Positions 1 through 8,825 of a DNA stretch of 64,000 nt are shown here, in pieces. The stretch comes from CAWKGC01 sp963849005 (GTDB lineage Bacteria > Pseudomonadota > Gammaproteobacteria > Burkholderiales > Usitatibacteraceae). A model generated the notes under the pieces. It made no database searches, was not told where the DNA came from, and was given only the letters and a program-made list of their open reading frames with translations. Position numbers and translations under genes: made by a program. The stretch covers positions 248,001 to 312,000 of the forward strand of contig CAWKGC010000021.1 in NCBI GenBank assembly GCA_963849005.1, read 5' to 3'. The stretch's first letter is position 1. Each line of letters starts with the position of its first letter.

Positions 1-382
1 ACACGCTCAGGTTGAGGGAGGATTCCAGCTCGCGCTGCGCGCCGATGTCCAGCAGCGTGACGATGGTCTCGCTTTCCTTCTGCTTCGCGCCGCCCGCGGG
101 CTGCAGCGACACCTGCATCCAGCGGTCGTTCCGCGCGAGGCGCGCCTCGATCATCGTCGCGCCGCTCTTGCCTTCGGCGATGCGCAGCACCGCCTGCTCG
201 ATGCGGCGCCGCTCCCCGGTGGCGAACAGCGCCGCGAGCATGCCGCCGGCGAGTTCCCCCGGGGCCACCCCGCTTGCGGCGGCGAACGCGTCGTTGGCAT
301 AGGCGACCTCACCCGACGCGCTGACGCGCGCGACGGGAACCTTGAGGGTGTCGAGGAGGTGGCGGAAGTCGGTCGTGGCCAT
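1..382 (-). CDS. PAS-domain signalling protein, partial
   Basis: Reading left from ATG at 382 there is an open frame to the window edge, so only the N-terminal ~127 residues are present. It reads MATTTDFRHLLDTLKV, then a PAS-like core (VPVARVSASGEVAYANDAF, followed by GERRRIEQAVLRIAEGKSG and a strand ending ETIVTLLDIGAQRELESSL). The short linker after the last strand is typical of PAS modules feeding a histidine kinase, GGDEF or similar output domain, which would lie outside the window. An in-frame GTG at 406 is an alternative start. It diverges from nothing obvious: the next gene reads the same way 70 bases upstream. The PAS assignment rests on pattern only; the output domain is unknown. Confidence 0.6.
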   Translation of the reverse strand, partial: MATTDFRHLLDTLKVPVARVSASGEVAYANDAFAAASGVAPGELAGGMLAALFATGERRRIEQAVLRIAEGKSGATMIEARLARNDRWMQVSLQPAGGAKQKESETIVTLLDIGAQRELESSLNLSV

Positions 383-455
383 GGCGGCTTTGGTCGTCGG
401 GCTCACGGGGCGAGCGAAGCGCTCTGGGAAAGCGAATTATACGCCGCGCATGCGG

Positions 456-1323
456 CTAACCGACAGCGAGCCCGATCACGCCGAGCACCATGCCGGCGGC
501 GGCCAGCACGCGCCGCTTCACGTCGCCTTCCTTCAGGAAATGCGCGCCCATGATCGCGGCGAACAGGATCGACAGTTCGCGGGCGGGCGCCACCAGGCTC
601 ACCGGCGTGAACACCATCGCGGTCAGCACGAGGATGTAGCCCAGCGGCGAGAGGATGGCGACGGCGAACACCGTGGGGCGCTGGTCGCGCCACGCCGCCG
701 CCATTCCGCCGGGGTCGTGCCTGCGCGAATACGGGATGAGCACGATCGTCCTGCAGGCATTGCATCCCCAGTCGTAGACCAGCGGGGGGATGAGCAGCGT
801 CGCCACGCTGCGCTTGTCGATCAGGGTATAGGCCGCGATCATGCAGCCGGTCGCGAGCGCGAAGCCGATCGCCTTCGCGGAATCGCCCTGGTGCCAGGTG
901 AAGGGGTTCCCGGTGAGGAGCAGCGCGGAGACCAGCACCAGTCCCGCCCCGGCAAGCGCGACCGGCCCCGGCTGCTCGCCGAGCACGAACACCGCCACCA
1001 GGATCGTCAGCATCGGCCCCGTGGTGCGCGCCAGCGGATAGACGATCGAGAGGTCGCCGCCGCTGCGGTACGCGCGGTCGAGCAGCAGGATATAGGCCAT
1101 GTGCACCATGCCGGCGCCGAACATCAGCGCGACATGGAAGGGCTCGAAGCGGTAGCCCTGCACCCACGCCGACACCGACCGCCAGCGGCGCGTAAACCAC
1201 CAGCGAGACCAGCGTGGCCAGGGCCAGCAGGCCGCTTCCGCCACCGCTCTTCTTGAGGGTGAAATTCCAGCCGGCGTGGAGGAGGGCGGCGAGGAGGACG
1301 AGCGCCAGCGCGAGAAGCGACAT
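456..1323 (-). CDS. EamA/DMT-family membrane exporter (frameshifted)
   Basis: A ten-helix drug/metabolite transporter family protein of about 289 residues once one frameshift near 1170-1180 is corrected. The N-terminus reads [20 protein letters not shown], the usual EamA first helix ending in HAxWN. The second frame carries FGAGMVHMAYILLLDRAYR, the PLARTTGPMLTILVAVFVLGE hallmark segment of EamA repeats, and the C-terminal repeat VSLVAPARELSILFAAIMGA followed by LKEGD. Its ATG overlaps the TGA of alanine dehydrogenase (TGATG at 1321-1325), so the two are probably translated together. That suggests, but does not prove, export or uptake of an amino acid or related metabolite. The substrate is not predictable from sequence. 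Confidence 0.85.
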
Positions 1324-2442
1324 CAGGCGCCGAGCACGCTCCCGGGATCCGTGAACGGATACCCGAGCGCCTCGGCGACTTCGCGGCAGGTCACCTTGCC
1401 GTCATGGACGTTGAGGCCCGCGCGCAGGTGCGGGTCGTCGGCGAGCGCCTTCTTCCAGCCGTGCTCGGCAAGCGCCAGGACGAAGGGCAGCGTCGCGTTG
1501 TTGAGCGCGAAGGTCGAGGTGCGCGGCACGGCGCCCGGCATGTTCGCCACGCAATAATGCACGACGCCGTCGACCACGTAGGTCGGGTCGGCATGCGTGG
1601 TGGCGTGCGAGGTCTCGAAGCAGCCGCCCTGGTCGATGGCCACGTCGACCACCACCGAGCCGGGCCGCATGCGCCGGATCAGGTCGCGGCCGACCAGCTT
1701 GGGCGCCGCCGCGCCCGGCAGCAGCACGCCGCCGATCACGAGGTCCGCGGCGAGCACGTGTTCCTCGATCGCAAGCCGCGTCGAGAACACGGTCTTCACG
1801 CGGCCGCCCCAGTGCGCGTTGAGCGCGCGCAGCACGTCCACGGAGCGGTCGAGCACGGTCACGTCCGCGCCGAGGCCGACCGCCATGTCCGCCGCGTGCG
1901 AGCCGACCACGCCGCCGCCGAGGATCACGACCTTGCCGGGCGCAACGCCGGGCACGCCGCCCAGCAGCACGCCGCTGCCGCCATGCGCCTTCTCCAGCGC
2001 GGTGGCGCCGGCCTGGATCGACATGCGGCCGGCGACCTCCGACATCGGCGCGAGCAGCGGCAATCCGCCGCGCGCGCTGGTGACGGTCTCGTAGGCGATG
2101 CAGGTGGCCTTGCTCGCCACCAGTTCCTTCGCCTGCTCGGGATCGGGCGCGAGGTGCAGGTAGGTGAAGAGCACCTGCCCGCGCTTGCAGCCGCGCGCGC
2201 TCGACGGCCTGCGGCTCCTTCACCTTGACGATCATCTCGGCATCGGCGAACACCGCTTCGGCGGTCGGCAGGATGCGCGCGCCGGCGGCAACGTAGTCGG
2301 CGTCGGAACAGCCGATGCCCGCGCCCGCGCCGGTCTCGACGACCACGGCATGGCCTGCGTGGACCAGCTCGCCCACGCTCGCCGGCGTGAGGCCGACGCG
2401 ATACTCGTGGTTCTTGATTTCCTTCGGGACGCCGACGCGCAT
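1323..2442 (-). CDS. ald: alanine dehydrogenase (one frameshift)
   Basis: NAD-dependent alanine dehydrogenase, interconverting L-alanine with pyruvate and ammonia in the cytoplasm. The start [20 protein letters not shown] is the family signature. The Rossmann motif [19 protein letters not shown], the segment [18 protein letters not shown] and the C-terminus are all present. A single-base error near 2195-2205 separates [12 protein letters not shown] from [15 protein letters not shown]. With it repaired the protein is about 372 residues, the normal family length. It is the first gene of a coupled pair with the EamA transporter, whose start overlaps its stop. No promoter is identifiable in the 19 bases separating it from the Nudix gene, so it may be cotranscribed with that gene. 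Confidence 0.93.
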
Positions 2443-2461
2443 GGGGTTCTCCAGGGGGCTC

Positions 2462-3333
2462 TCAGGGCCGCAGGAGGCGGACCATGTCGAGATATTCGGG
2501 ATCTTCGGGCTGCATGATGCCGTTGCGGACCAGGCATTCCACCATCACGGCGCCCGCGTCCAGCGTGAATTCGCCCGCGAGGATGGCCTCGATCGCTTCG
2601 GCCACCGGCAGGCAATAAAGCGGCGGCCACTTCGCCGTCCTGGTTCGCCGGCGTGAAGTCCTCCGGATCCACAGGTCGTGGACGAAGATGATCTCGCGAT
2701 GCAGGCCCTCGGGCACGGTGTACTCGACGCGCACCGCGCCCGCAGCATTTCACCGGCTTCATCATCGCCTCCGTGATGCCGGCCTCTTCCCACGCTTCCT
2801 TGCGGATGGTCTCCTCGACGGTGTAGCCGGCGGCGATGCGCCCGCCGACGAGGTTGTCGAGGCGGTTGGGATCGACCGCCTTCGCTGCGCTGCGCCTCGC
2901 GATCCACAGCGTGCATCTCGTCGTCGCGCAGGGTGAGGCCGTTCAGGTGCGAGGCATAGGCGAAGAGGCCGAAGTGGCGCGTGGCGGAGCGCTCGATGCG
3001 GAACAGTTCCGGCGCGCAGTAATGGTGCGAAATCGTCACCGGCTCGTCGCGCCAGCCGCGCATCGCGCCTTCCTTCTCGAGCTCGCGCGTCACCGTCGTC
3101 AAGGCGTCCGTGCGCGCACTCGGGCGTATCCGGGCGCAGGGTCACCGCGTCGGAGTGAACGCGAAGACGTGCGGCCAGCGGCGCAGCTGCGCGGCAAAAG
3201 AGGGCCGCAGCCAGCCCACGGCGAGCTCACCCACCAGGAACGGCGTGAGGAGGATCTCGCGGTCGAGCTGGGAGGCGTGCGTGCAGGCGTTCTTGAGGAA
3301 TCCCAGCAGGCTCGAATGCAGGCGTCTTTTCAT
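2462..3333 (-). CDS. Nudix hydrolase with N-terminal DUF4743-like domain (several frameshifts)
   Basis: Composite of three frames. The N-terminal part ([20 protein letters not shown], then [19 protein letters not shown]) and [21 protein letters not shown] resemble the DUF4743 domain that precedes some Nudix hydrolases. The Nudix box is explicit at about 2757-2835: [10 protein letters not shown] followed by [14 protein letters not shown], matching Gx5Ex7REUxEExGU. The C-terminus ends MVRLLRP. Such proteins hydrolyse a nucleoside-diphosphate-linked substrate in the cytoplasm. Relatives with this architecture are related to a plant/fungal thiamine-diphosphate-handling group, but the substrate here cannot be assigned. 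At least two indels interrupt it (near 3140-3100 and 2880-2730). Length after repair is about 290 residues. Confidence 0.8.
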
Positions 3334-3464
3334 GCCGGATAGGGGACGTGTGCGACAATTCTAGCCCTATTTGCCGCGGCTCCCCGGCTCCCTGGCCGCC
3401 GGAGTGAAGTTCAGGTCCTGCCGATAATGGGACCCGGGCCGAATTGATTGCGGAAAAGCAATGG

Positions 3465-3496
3465 AACCGCCGATGGACGCCGATGGACGCCGATGA
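3465..3496. repeat. repeat family B, single array
   Basis: ACCGC followed by two full CGATGGACGC units and a partial third (CGATGA), i.e. a 10-bp tandem repeat. It lies just upstream of the threonine ammonia-lyase start. The same array recurs at 31659, 33597/33699, 38150 and 48068, always between genes. Confidence 0.85.
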
Positions 3497-3509
3497 AAGT
3501 GCCAATGTG

Positions 3510-4715
3510 ATGGGTGTCGAAATTGCCGATATCAGGAAAGCTGCCGTGGCGATCAAGGGGCAAGTGGTCGACACCCCGTGCCTGCACTCGCGCACGTTGT
3601 CGGAGATCACCGGCGCGCGAGGTCTACCTCAAGTTCGAGAACCACCAGTTCACCGCCTCCTTCAAGGAACGCGGCGCGCTGAACAAGCTGCTCTCGCTCG
3701 ACCGGGGAGCAGGCGGCCAAGGGCGTGATCGCCGTGTCGGCGGGCAACCACGCGCAGGGCGTGGCCTACCATGCGCACCGGCTCGGCATTCCCGCCGTGA
3801 TCGTGATGCCGCGCTTCACGCCCAACGTGAAGGTCGAGCACACGGCCAAGCACGGCGCCGAGGTGATCCTGCACGGCGAGGACTTCGACGAGGCCAAGGA
3901 CGCATGCGCAGACTCGCGAGGGAGCGCGGGCTGGCCATCGTGCACCCGTACGACGACGAGCTGATCATCGCGGGGCAGGGCACGATCGCGCTGGAGATGC
4001 TCGCGGCGCATCCCGGACTCGACATGCTGGTCATCGCCATCGGCGGCGGCGGGCTGATCTCCGGAATCGCGATCGCCGCTAAGGCGCACAACCCGAAGAT
4101 CGAGGTGATCGGCGTGGAGACCGAGCGCTATCCCTCGATGCTCGCGCGCTGAAGGGCACCACGCCGGCGTTCGGCCTAGCACATCGCCGAAGGCATCGCG
4201 GTCAAGGAGCCGGGCAGCTCACGCGCGAGATCGGCGCAGCGACGTGACGACATCCTGCTGGTCGACGAAGGCGAGATCGAGCAGGCGATCGTGCTGCTGC
4301 TCGAAATCGAGAAGACGGTGGTCGAAGGCGCGGGCGCGGCGGCCTCGCCGCGGCTGCTCCGCACCCGGAGAGGTTCGAGGGAAAGAAGGTCGGCCTCGTG
4401 CTGTGCGGCGGCAACATCGACCCGCTGATGCTCGCCGACATCATCCAGCGCGGCATGGTGCGCTCCGGGCGCCTGGCGCGCCTGCGCGTCGAGATGCGCG
4501 ACCTTCCCGGCGCGCTGGCGGAGGCCACGGCGTGCTCGCCGAGCGGGCGCCAATGTCGAAGAGGTCCACCACCAGCGCGCCTTCACTCACCTGCCGGTGC
4601 AGAATGCCGAGATCGATTTCGTCGCTGAAGACGCGCAACCACGCGCACGTGCTGAGCTCGTCGAGCGCCCTCAGGCCATCGGCTTCAAGGCGCGCGTGCA
4701 AATTTCGAAGTCTGA
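3510..4715 (+). CDS. ilvA: threonine ammonia-lyase, single-ACT form (several frameshifts)
   Basis: PLP-dependent threonine deaminase making 2-oxobutanoate and ammonia. The ATG at 3510 begins [20 protein letters not shown]; an upstream in-frame start would translate the repeat array and is rejected. The PLP lysine lies in [14 protein letters not shown], the asparagine loop in [14 protein letters not shown] and the phosphate-binding glycine loop in [16 protein letters not shown]-terminal ACT-like regulatory domain follows ([20 protein letters not shown], then [11 protein letters not shown]). Total length is about 402 residues, matching the short one-ACT class rather than the 500-residue E. coli IlvA. 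At least five one-base errors interrupt it, so the stop at 4713-4715 is the best guess. RidA follows 29 bases later. Confidence 0.9.
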
Positions 4716-4744
4716 CTTTCACTTTCACAAACAGGGAAAACAAC

Positions 4745-5093
4745 ATGGGCATCTCGCGCCATCACATCGGCAAGCGGCTTTCCGACATGGTCGTCCACAA
4801 CAGCACCATCTATCTCGCCGGGCAGGTCGCCGACGACACGTCCAAGGACATCACCGGGCAGACCGAGGAAATCCTCGGGCACATCGCGCGCCTGCTGGAA
4901 GAGGCGGGCAGCTCGAAGGAGAAAAATGCTCTCGGTGCAGATCTTCCTGCCCGACATGGCGGATTTCCCGAAGATGAACGCGGTGTGGGACACCTGGGTC
5001 GTCCCCGACCACACCCCGGCGCGCGCGACCATCGAGGCGAAGCTCGCCAACCCGGCCTACAAGGTCGAGATCATGGCGATCGCGGCGGTGTAG
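4745..5093 (+). CDS. ridA: RidA-family enamine/imine deaminase (one frameshift)
   Basis: RidA/YjgF/UK114 family protein of about 116 residues. RidA hydrolyses the reactive enamine/imine intermediates released by PLP dehydratases such as IlvA, so its place directly behind threonine ammonia-lyase makes biological sense. The start [20 protein letters not shown], the strand [20 protein letters not shown] and the C-terminal [18 protein letters not shown] fit the family. The arginine in PARATI corresponds to the substrate-carboxylate-binding arginine. A single-base error in the A-run near 4921-4926 shifts the middle ([20 protein letters not shown] lies in the second frame). It is most likely cotranscribed with the lyase and ends just before a hairpin terminator. 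Confidence 0.93.
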
Positions 5094-5117
5094 AAAAAGG
5101 GGTCTGTCCCCTTTTTT
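5094..5117 (+). terminator. intrinsic terminator after ridA
   Basis: AAAAAGGGG and CCCCTTTTT pair perfectly around a TCTGT loop and end in a T run, starting one base after the ridA stop. The symmetrical A/T flanks mean it could also work on the other strand. The GGGGTCTGTCCCC core resembles a minimal version of repeat family A seen elsewhere in the window. Confidence 0.75.
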
Positions 5118-5121
5118 GAAA

Positions 5122-6039
5122 ATGCATCGACCTGTGCATACCTATTCGATCGTCGCCCGCGATGCGGCCACGGGTGAGCTCGGCGTGGCGGTGCAATCGC
5201 ACTGGTTCTCGGTGGGTGCGATCGTGCCGTGGGCGGAGGCGGGCGTGGGTGCCGTGGCGACGCAATCCTTCGTCAACCCCAGCTACGGTCTCTCGGCCTC
5301 GAACTGATGCGTGCGGGAAGCCCGCCCCGGAAACCTTCACAGGCGCTGCTGGCAAAGGACGAAAGCCGCGAAGTGCGCCAGGTGGCGATGATCGACGCGC
5401 AAGGCCGCGTAGCGGCGCACACGGGAGCGAAGAACATTCCTGCGGCGGGCCACGTGATCGGAGAGCAGTTCTCCGCGCAGGCCAACATGATGCTGGAGGA
5501 CAAGGTGTGGCCGGCGATGGCCGCGGCCTTCACGAAGGCGAAGGGCGACCTGGCCGAACGCATGATGGCCGCGCTCGATGCCGCGCAAGCGGCGGGTGGC
5601 GACATCCGCGGCCAGCAGTCCGCGGCCCTCGTGGTCGTGACCGGCAAGCCGACGGGACAAGCGTGGGCGGACCGGGTGTTCGACCTGCGCGTCGACGACC
5701 ATGCCAAGCCGATCGAGGAACTGCGCCGCCTCGTCGACGTGCAGCGCGCCTACAACTTCATGAACGCGGGCGACCAGGCGATCGAGCGCAAGGATGCCGC
5801 CGGCGCGTCGCAGGCCTATTCTTCCGCGGCCGAGACTCAATCCGGGCAATGCCGAGATGCGCTTCTGGCACGCGGTGGGGCTCGCGAACATGGGGCGCGT
5901 GGACGAGGCACTGCCGATCTTCAGTCGCGCCTTCGCCATGGATGTGAACTGGGCCGTGCTGGCTTCGCGGTTGCCGGGGGTTGGAATGCTTCTTTCCGAT
6001 GCCGGCGTACTTGATCGGATACTTGCGCAGCGGCCCTAG
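5122..6039 (+). CDS. DUF1028 (Ntn-hydrolase-fold) protein with TPR-like C-terminus (frameshifted)
   Basis: The N-terminus [20 protein letters not shown], then [20 protein letters not shown], is the hallmark of DUF1028 proteins, predicted to have an N-terminal-nucleophile hydrolase fold with unknown substrate. The body continues with [20 protein letters not shown] and [20 protein letters not shown]. The last ~70 residues ([20 protein letters not shown], then [11 protein letters not shown]) look like a tetratricopeptide pair, an extension present in part of the family. ATG at 5122 is chosen; a TTG two codons earlier adds only MK. Frameshifts lie near 5305 and 5835. Total is about 305 residues. 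There is no signal peptide, so it is probably cytoplasmic. The ridA terminator separates it from the upstream pair. Confidence 0.82.
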
Positions 6040-6061
6040 CGCCGAGCTTGCGATCGATGCC

Positions 6062-6289
6062 ATGGGCAACCGGGTCGTGCGTTCCGTCAACAACGATGCC
6101 GGCGACCATTGCGTCGATATCTTCGTGCGGGAAGATGGCACCTACGGATCGAGGAGTACCGGCGCGACCATGAGGACCTGAAAAGGTGGTTTGCCGTGCA
6201 ACGGTCTCCAACCAGGTGTTCGAACCGAGGAGGACGCCGCGGAGCGCGCAAGGGCCTCGGTCGCCTGGTGGGCGCCCGAAATGGGATAG
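6062..6289 (+). CDS. small hypothetical protein, about 75 residues (frameshifted)
   Basis: Starting at ATG 6062 the protein reads MGNRVVRSVNNDAGDHCVDI, FVREDGTYG, then after one indel IEEYRRDHEDLKRWFAVQRS, and after a second EEDAAERARASVAWWAPEMG with a stop at 6287-6289. The pattern (strand, DGTYG turn, EEYRRD strand, then a short helix with a terminal WW) resembles small uncharacterised proteins of proteobacteria with an FGFEEYRRD-like core. No function is known to me. It sits between the DUF1028 gene and a GNAT gene on the same strand. Confidence comes from the coherence of the three-frame reconstruction. Confidence 0.55.
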
Positions 6290-6323
6290 CCGTCCGGGCC
6301 CGCAAGAAGATACAGTGCCCTGC

Positions 6324-6877
6324 ATGCCAGCGCTCGATCGAATCGCCCTTCCTACACTGCGCCTTCTTCTGCGTCCGCTGCAGGAGCCTGATGCTTCAGC
6401 GCTGCTGGCTGTTTTTTCCGATCCGAAAGTCATGCGGTATTGGAGCGCTCCACCCTGGAATTCAATTGAGGAGGCACACGCGATGATCGCCCGCGACCGC
6501 AAGGCAATGGGGCGGGGGACCACATCCGGCTTGGGCTCGAGCGAATCGAAGACAAGGCGCTGCTCGGCGTGTGCACGCTTTTCGCCTTTTCTCAGCAGTG
6601 CCGCCGGCGGAGAGGGTATCGCCTGGCCTCGCAAGAATGGGGCAGGGGCTACATGGACGAGGCATTGCGCGCGCTGCTGGGCCACGGATTCGCCGAACTC
6701 GGGCTGAACCGCGTCGAGGCGGACATTGATCCGCGCAATGCGGCGTCTGCCAGGAGCCTGGAGCGGCTCGGCTTCAAGAAGGAGGGCCACCTTCGCGAGC
6801 GATGGATCGTGGGCGATGAGGTGTCCGACACGGCGACGTACGGGTTGCTGAAGAGCGAGTGGGTGCCGGGACAATGA
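6324..6877 (+). CDS. GNAT acetyltransferase, RimJ/RimL type (frameshifted)
   Basis: GCN5-related acetyltransferase that would transfer an acetyl group from acetyl-CoA to an amine. It begins MPALDRIALPTLRLLLRPLQ and EPDASALLAVFSDPKVMRYW, the usual RimJ/RimL opening. The acetyl-CoA-binding region is YRLASQEWGRGYMDEALRAL, followed by LGLNRVEADIDPRNAASARS and LERLGFKKEGHLRERW, the typical C-terminal signature of ribosomal-protein N-acetyltransferase relatives. Two indels near 6520 and 6610 break it. Length after repair is about 184 residues. Its stop overlaps the start of the next small frame (ATGA). The acceptor is unknown. Confidence 0.85.
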
Positions 6878-6990
6878 ACCGCATGCGCCACACGATAAAG
6901 ACCGTGCACCTCGACACCGAACTGCGCAAGTCCTGCGCTTTCGCAGACGCGATCGCGGCGAAGGCGGCCGCCATGCTCGCGCACGAATAG
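6874..6990 (+). CDS. very small hypothetical protein (38 residues)
   Basis: An ATGA overlap with the upstream acetyltransferase begins MNRMRHTIKTVHLDTELRKS and ends AAMLAHE at a TAG. It is short and matches no family I recognise. The TVHLDTELRKS segment could be a relic of a small regulatory protein. The tight overlap and in-frame run without a stop give weak support for translation. Confidence 0.25.
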   Translation: MNRMRHTIKTVHLDTELRKSCAFADAIAAKAAAMLAHE

Positions 6991-6995
6991 CGCCA

Positions 6996-7601
6996 ATGGA
7001 CGCGAAGCGGAATGCCGCGCAAGTCGAGCTCGCGCGCCTGGCGCGAGAGCACCTGCCGGGCTACATCGAAGCGCTGCGCAAGGAGTGGTCACCGGACAAC
7101 GTGCGGGGTGCTGCCGCCGCGAAGGAGCAACTCGAGGCGATCGAGAAGGACGCCGACGCTTTCCTCGCCCGGGTGATCGACCGGGAAGCGAAGGGCCCGC
7201 CGGTGGAGCTGCCCGACGGGGCCGACGTGTGTCTGCTGCCGCCCGGCATCGTCCTCTGGATGGGGGACGGGGAATTCTGCGGCACGATCAACTTCCGCTG
7301 GCAGGCCGGAACCCCGGAGCTACCTCCGCACGTGCCGGGACACATCGGTTATGCCGTGGTGCCGTGGAAGCGCAGGCGCGGCCATGCGACACGCGCGCTT
7401 GGGCTGCTGATGGACTACGTTCGCGCCGAAGGACTGGAGTACGTCGAAATCACCACCGACCTCGACAACCTCCCGTCGCAGAAGATCATCACCTCCAACG
7501 GCGGCGTCCTCGTCGGGAAGTTCACCAAGCCTGCGCAGTTCGGGGCGACGGAGGGGCTTCGCTATCGCATCTACTCGGCGACCGGTCAACGGGATTCGCT
7601 A
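6996..7601 (+). CDS. GNAT-family acetyltransferase
   Basis: Predicted acetyltransferase of about 200 residues. An N-terminal helical stretch (LAREHLPGYIEALRKEWSPD) is followed by WMGDGEFCGTINFRWQAGTP, then the acetyl-CoA-binding segment VPGHIGYAVVPWKRRRGHAT and LMDYVRAEGLEYVEITTDLD. The end LPSQKIITSNGGVLVGKF is characteristic of this GNAT subgroup, where an asparagine-rich loop follows the CoA site. The reading frame runs without a stop into the hicA region. A one-base shift near 7590 would end it at TAA 7599-7601, which I take as the real end. ATG 6996 lies six bases after the preceding small frame. The acceptor is unknown. Confidence 0.75.
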
Positions 7602-7664
7602 AAAGGTCGTTGTCATGCTGAAAGGACAATTCCATTCTCGAAGTTCTGGAAAGCGGGTAATGAG

Positions 7665-7860
7665 GTGCCTCCGAAAGTCAGCGAAATCCTGCGCCTGCTC
7701 GACAATGACGGGTGGTACCTGGTCACGACGAAAGGAAGTCATCGCCAATTTCAGGCACCCGACGAAGCCGGGGCGCGTTACGGTGCATGGCAGGCCCAGT
7801 GACGACGTCACTCCGGGTACACTGAACAGCATCATGAAGCAGTCAGGGCTCAAGAAGTGA
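7665..7860 (+). CDS. hicA: HicA-family mRNA interferase toxin (one frameshift)
   Basis: HicA toxins are small double-stranded-RNA-binding-fold ribonucleases that cleave mRNA and are held in check by HicB. The protein reads PPKVSEILRLLDNDGWYLVT, TKGSHRQFQ, and after removing one extra G near 7753, HPTKPGRVTVHGRPSDDVTP followed by GTLNSIMKQSGLKK. The catalytic histidine is in KGSHRQF. Length after repair is about 65 residues, normal for the family. The start is uncertain; GTG at 7665 is the nearest in-frame choice. hicB begins eight bases after the stop, the standard toxin-first order. Confidence 0.9.
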
Positions 7861-7867
7861 GGTTCAA

Positions 7868-8084
7868 ATGCGGTACTCGCTGTCGTGATCGAGAAGGCCG
7901 AAAACAACTACTCGGCATACGTGCCGGACCTTCCCGGACTCATCGCCACTGGAGCCACGGTGGCCGAGGCCGAGCAATCGCTCCGCGAAGCAATCGAGCT
8001 TCATCTTTCCGGCATGCGTGCAAGGACGGACTGCCAATCCCCATGCCCTCGAGCCAAGTCGATTACGTGGACGTGGCTGCCTGA
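7868..8084 (+). CDS. hicB: HicB-family antitoxin (two frameshifts)
   Basis: HicB antitoxin of about 72 residues with the partial RNase-H-like fold: MRYSL, then VVIEKAENNYSAYVPDLPGL, IATGATVAEAEQSLREAIEL and HLSGMR, ending DGLPIPMPSSQVDYVDVAA. The YVPDLPGL and GLPIPMP motifs are diagnostic. A DNA-binding tail (ribbon-helix-helix or HTH) is not visible, so this is the short type. Indels lie near 7885 and 8025. It neutralises HicA by direct binding and usually autoregulates the operon. Confidence 0.9.
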
Positions 8085-8091
8085 TCCAGTC

Positions 8092-8731
8092 GATGCGCGC
8101 AGCACCATCCAGTTGAACCCCGACCCTAGCGTCGCCTTCTTCGACGCCCAGTTCCAGCGGCAGGTGCTGCGAGCGCGACTTCCGCCTGAACCCCTTCGAG
8201 GCAGGCCGCGATCCCCGTACCTGGAAGGCTTGCGTGCTCGATTACCGGCTGCGGGCATCGGCAATCTGGCCTTCGCGGCCGCCCACGGGGCTGCAACGTC
8301 CTCGCGCTCGATGCGAGCCCCGCGGCGATCGTCGCACATCCGGCAGCGCGCCGCTGCCGAAGGCGCTGCCCGTCCGGTCAGCCTCTGGCGGACCCGCGGC
8401 ACTACGAGCTGGAAGGCGGCTTCGACGGCCGTGGTCTCCGATCGGCCTGCTGATGTTCTTCGACTGCCCGACCGCGTTCAAGGCATTGGCGAACCTGCAG
8501 GCGCATGTGCGCGAAGGCGGTGTGGCCATCGTCAACGTCCTCATCGAAGGCACGACCTACCTCGACATGTTCGATGCCGGCAGCCATTGCCTGTTTTCGC
8601 GCGGCGAGATGGCATCGCGCTTTGCCGGGTGGGACATTCTCCAACTCGAGTACCGCGATTTCGAGGCGCCCGGGGGCCGCAACAAGGCCTTCGTCACGGT
8701 CATCGCGAGGAAGCCGGCTAGCCCGTCCTGA
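8092..8731 (+). CDS. class I SAM-dependent methyltransferase, TehB-like (multiple frameshifts)
   Basis: Rossmann-fold methyltransferase of about 210 residues. Removing two single-base insertions near 8245-8256 restores motif I as LDYGCGIGNLAFAAA. The flanking order is conserved: SVAFFDAQFQRQV, then ALDASPAAI, then VVSIGLLMFFDCPTAFKAL (motif IV region) and ANLQAHVREGGVAIVNVLIE, ending GGRNKAFVTVIARKPASPS. The general plan resembles TehB and related small-molecule methyltransferases, and the acceptor is unknown. The start is uncertain because errors cluster at the 5-prime end. This gene is a clear illustration of insertion errors, because both sit in short G/C runs inside a motif that is nearly invariant. 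Confidence 0.75.
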
Positions 8732-8825
8732 CGCCCGGCATCGCGGCTTGATGGCGATCAATCGGCGATAATCCCGCTCTGCTATACAGGATTCGTCAGC
8801 CCCTTTTTTTCCCCAGGAGTTCGCA

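Noticed and set aside
342..1256. Long plus-strand frames opposite the EamA gene (and similarly 1404-2228 opposite ald)
   Set aside because: Arg/His/Gly-rich shadow translations typical of the antisense of GC-rich genes; the minus strand carries recognisable family motifs.
3444..3509. Earlier start for threonine ammonia-lyase
   Set aside because: Residues [10 protein letters not shown] come from translating repeat family B, which also gives the same false peptide upstream of kdsA and after panE.
8735..8825. A sigma-70 promoter before ppk2
   Set aside because: A GATAAT hexamer is present but no -35 at correct spacing; it is too weak to list.
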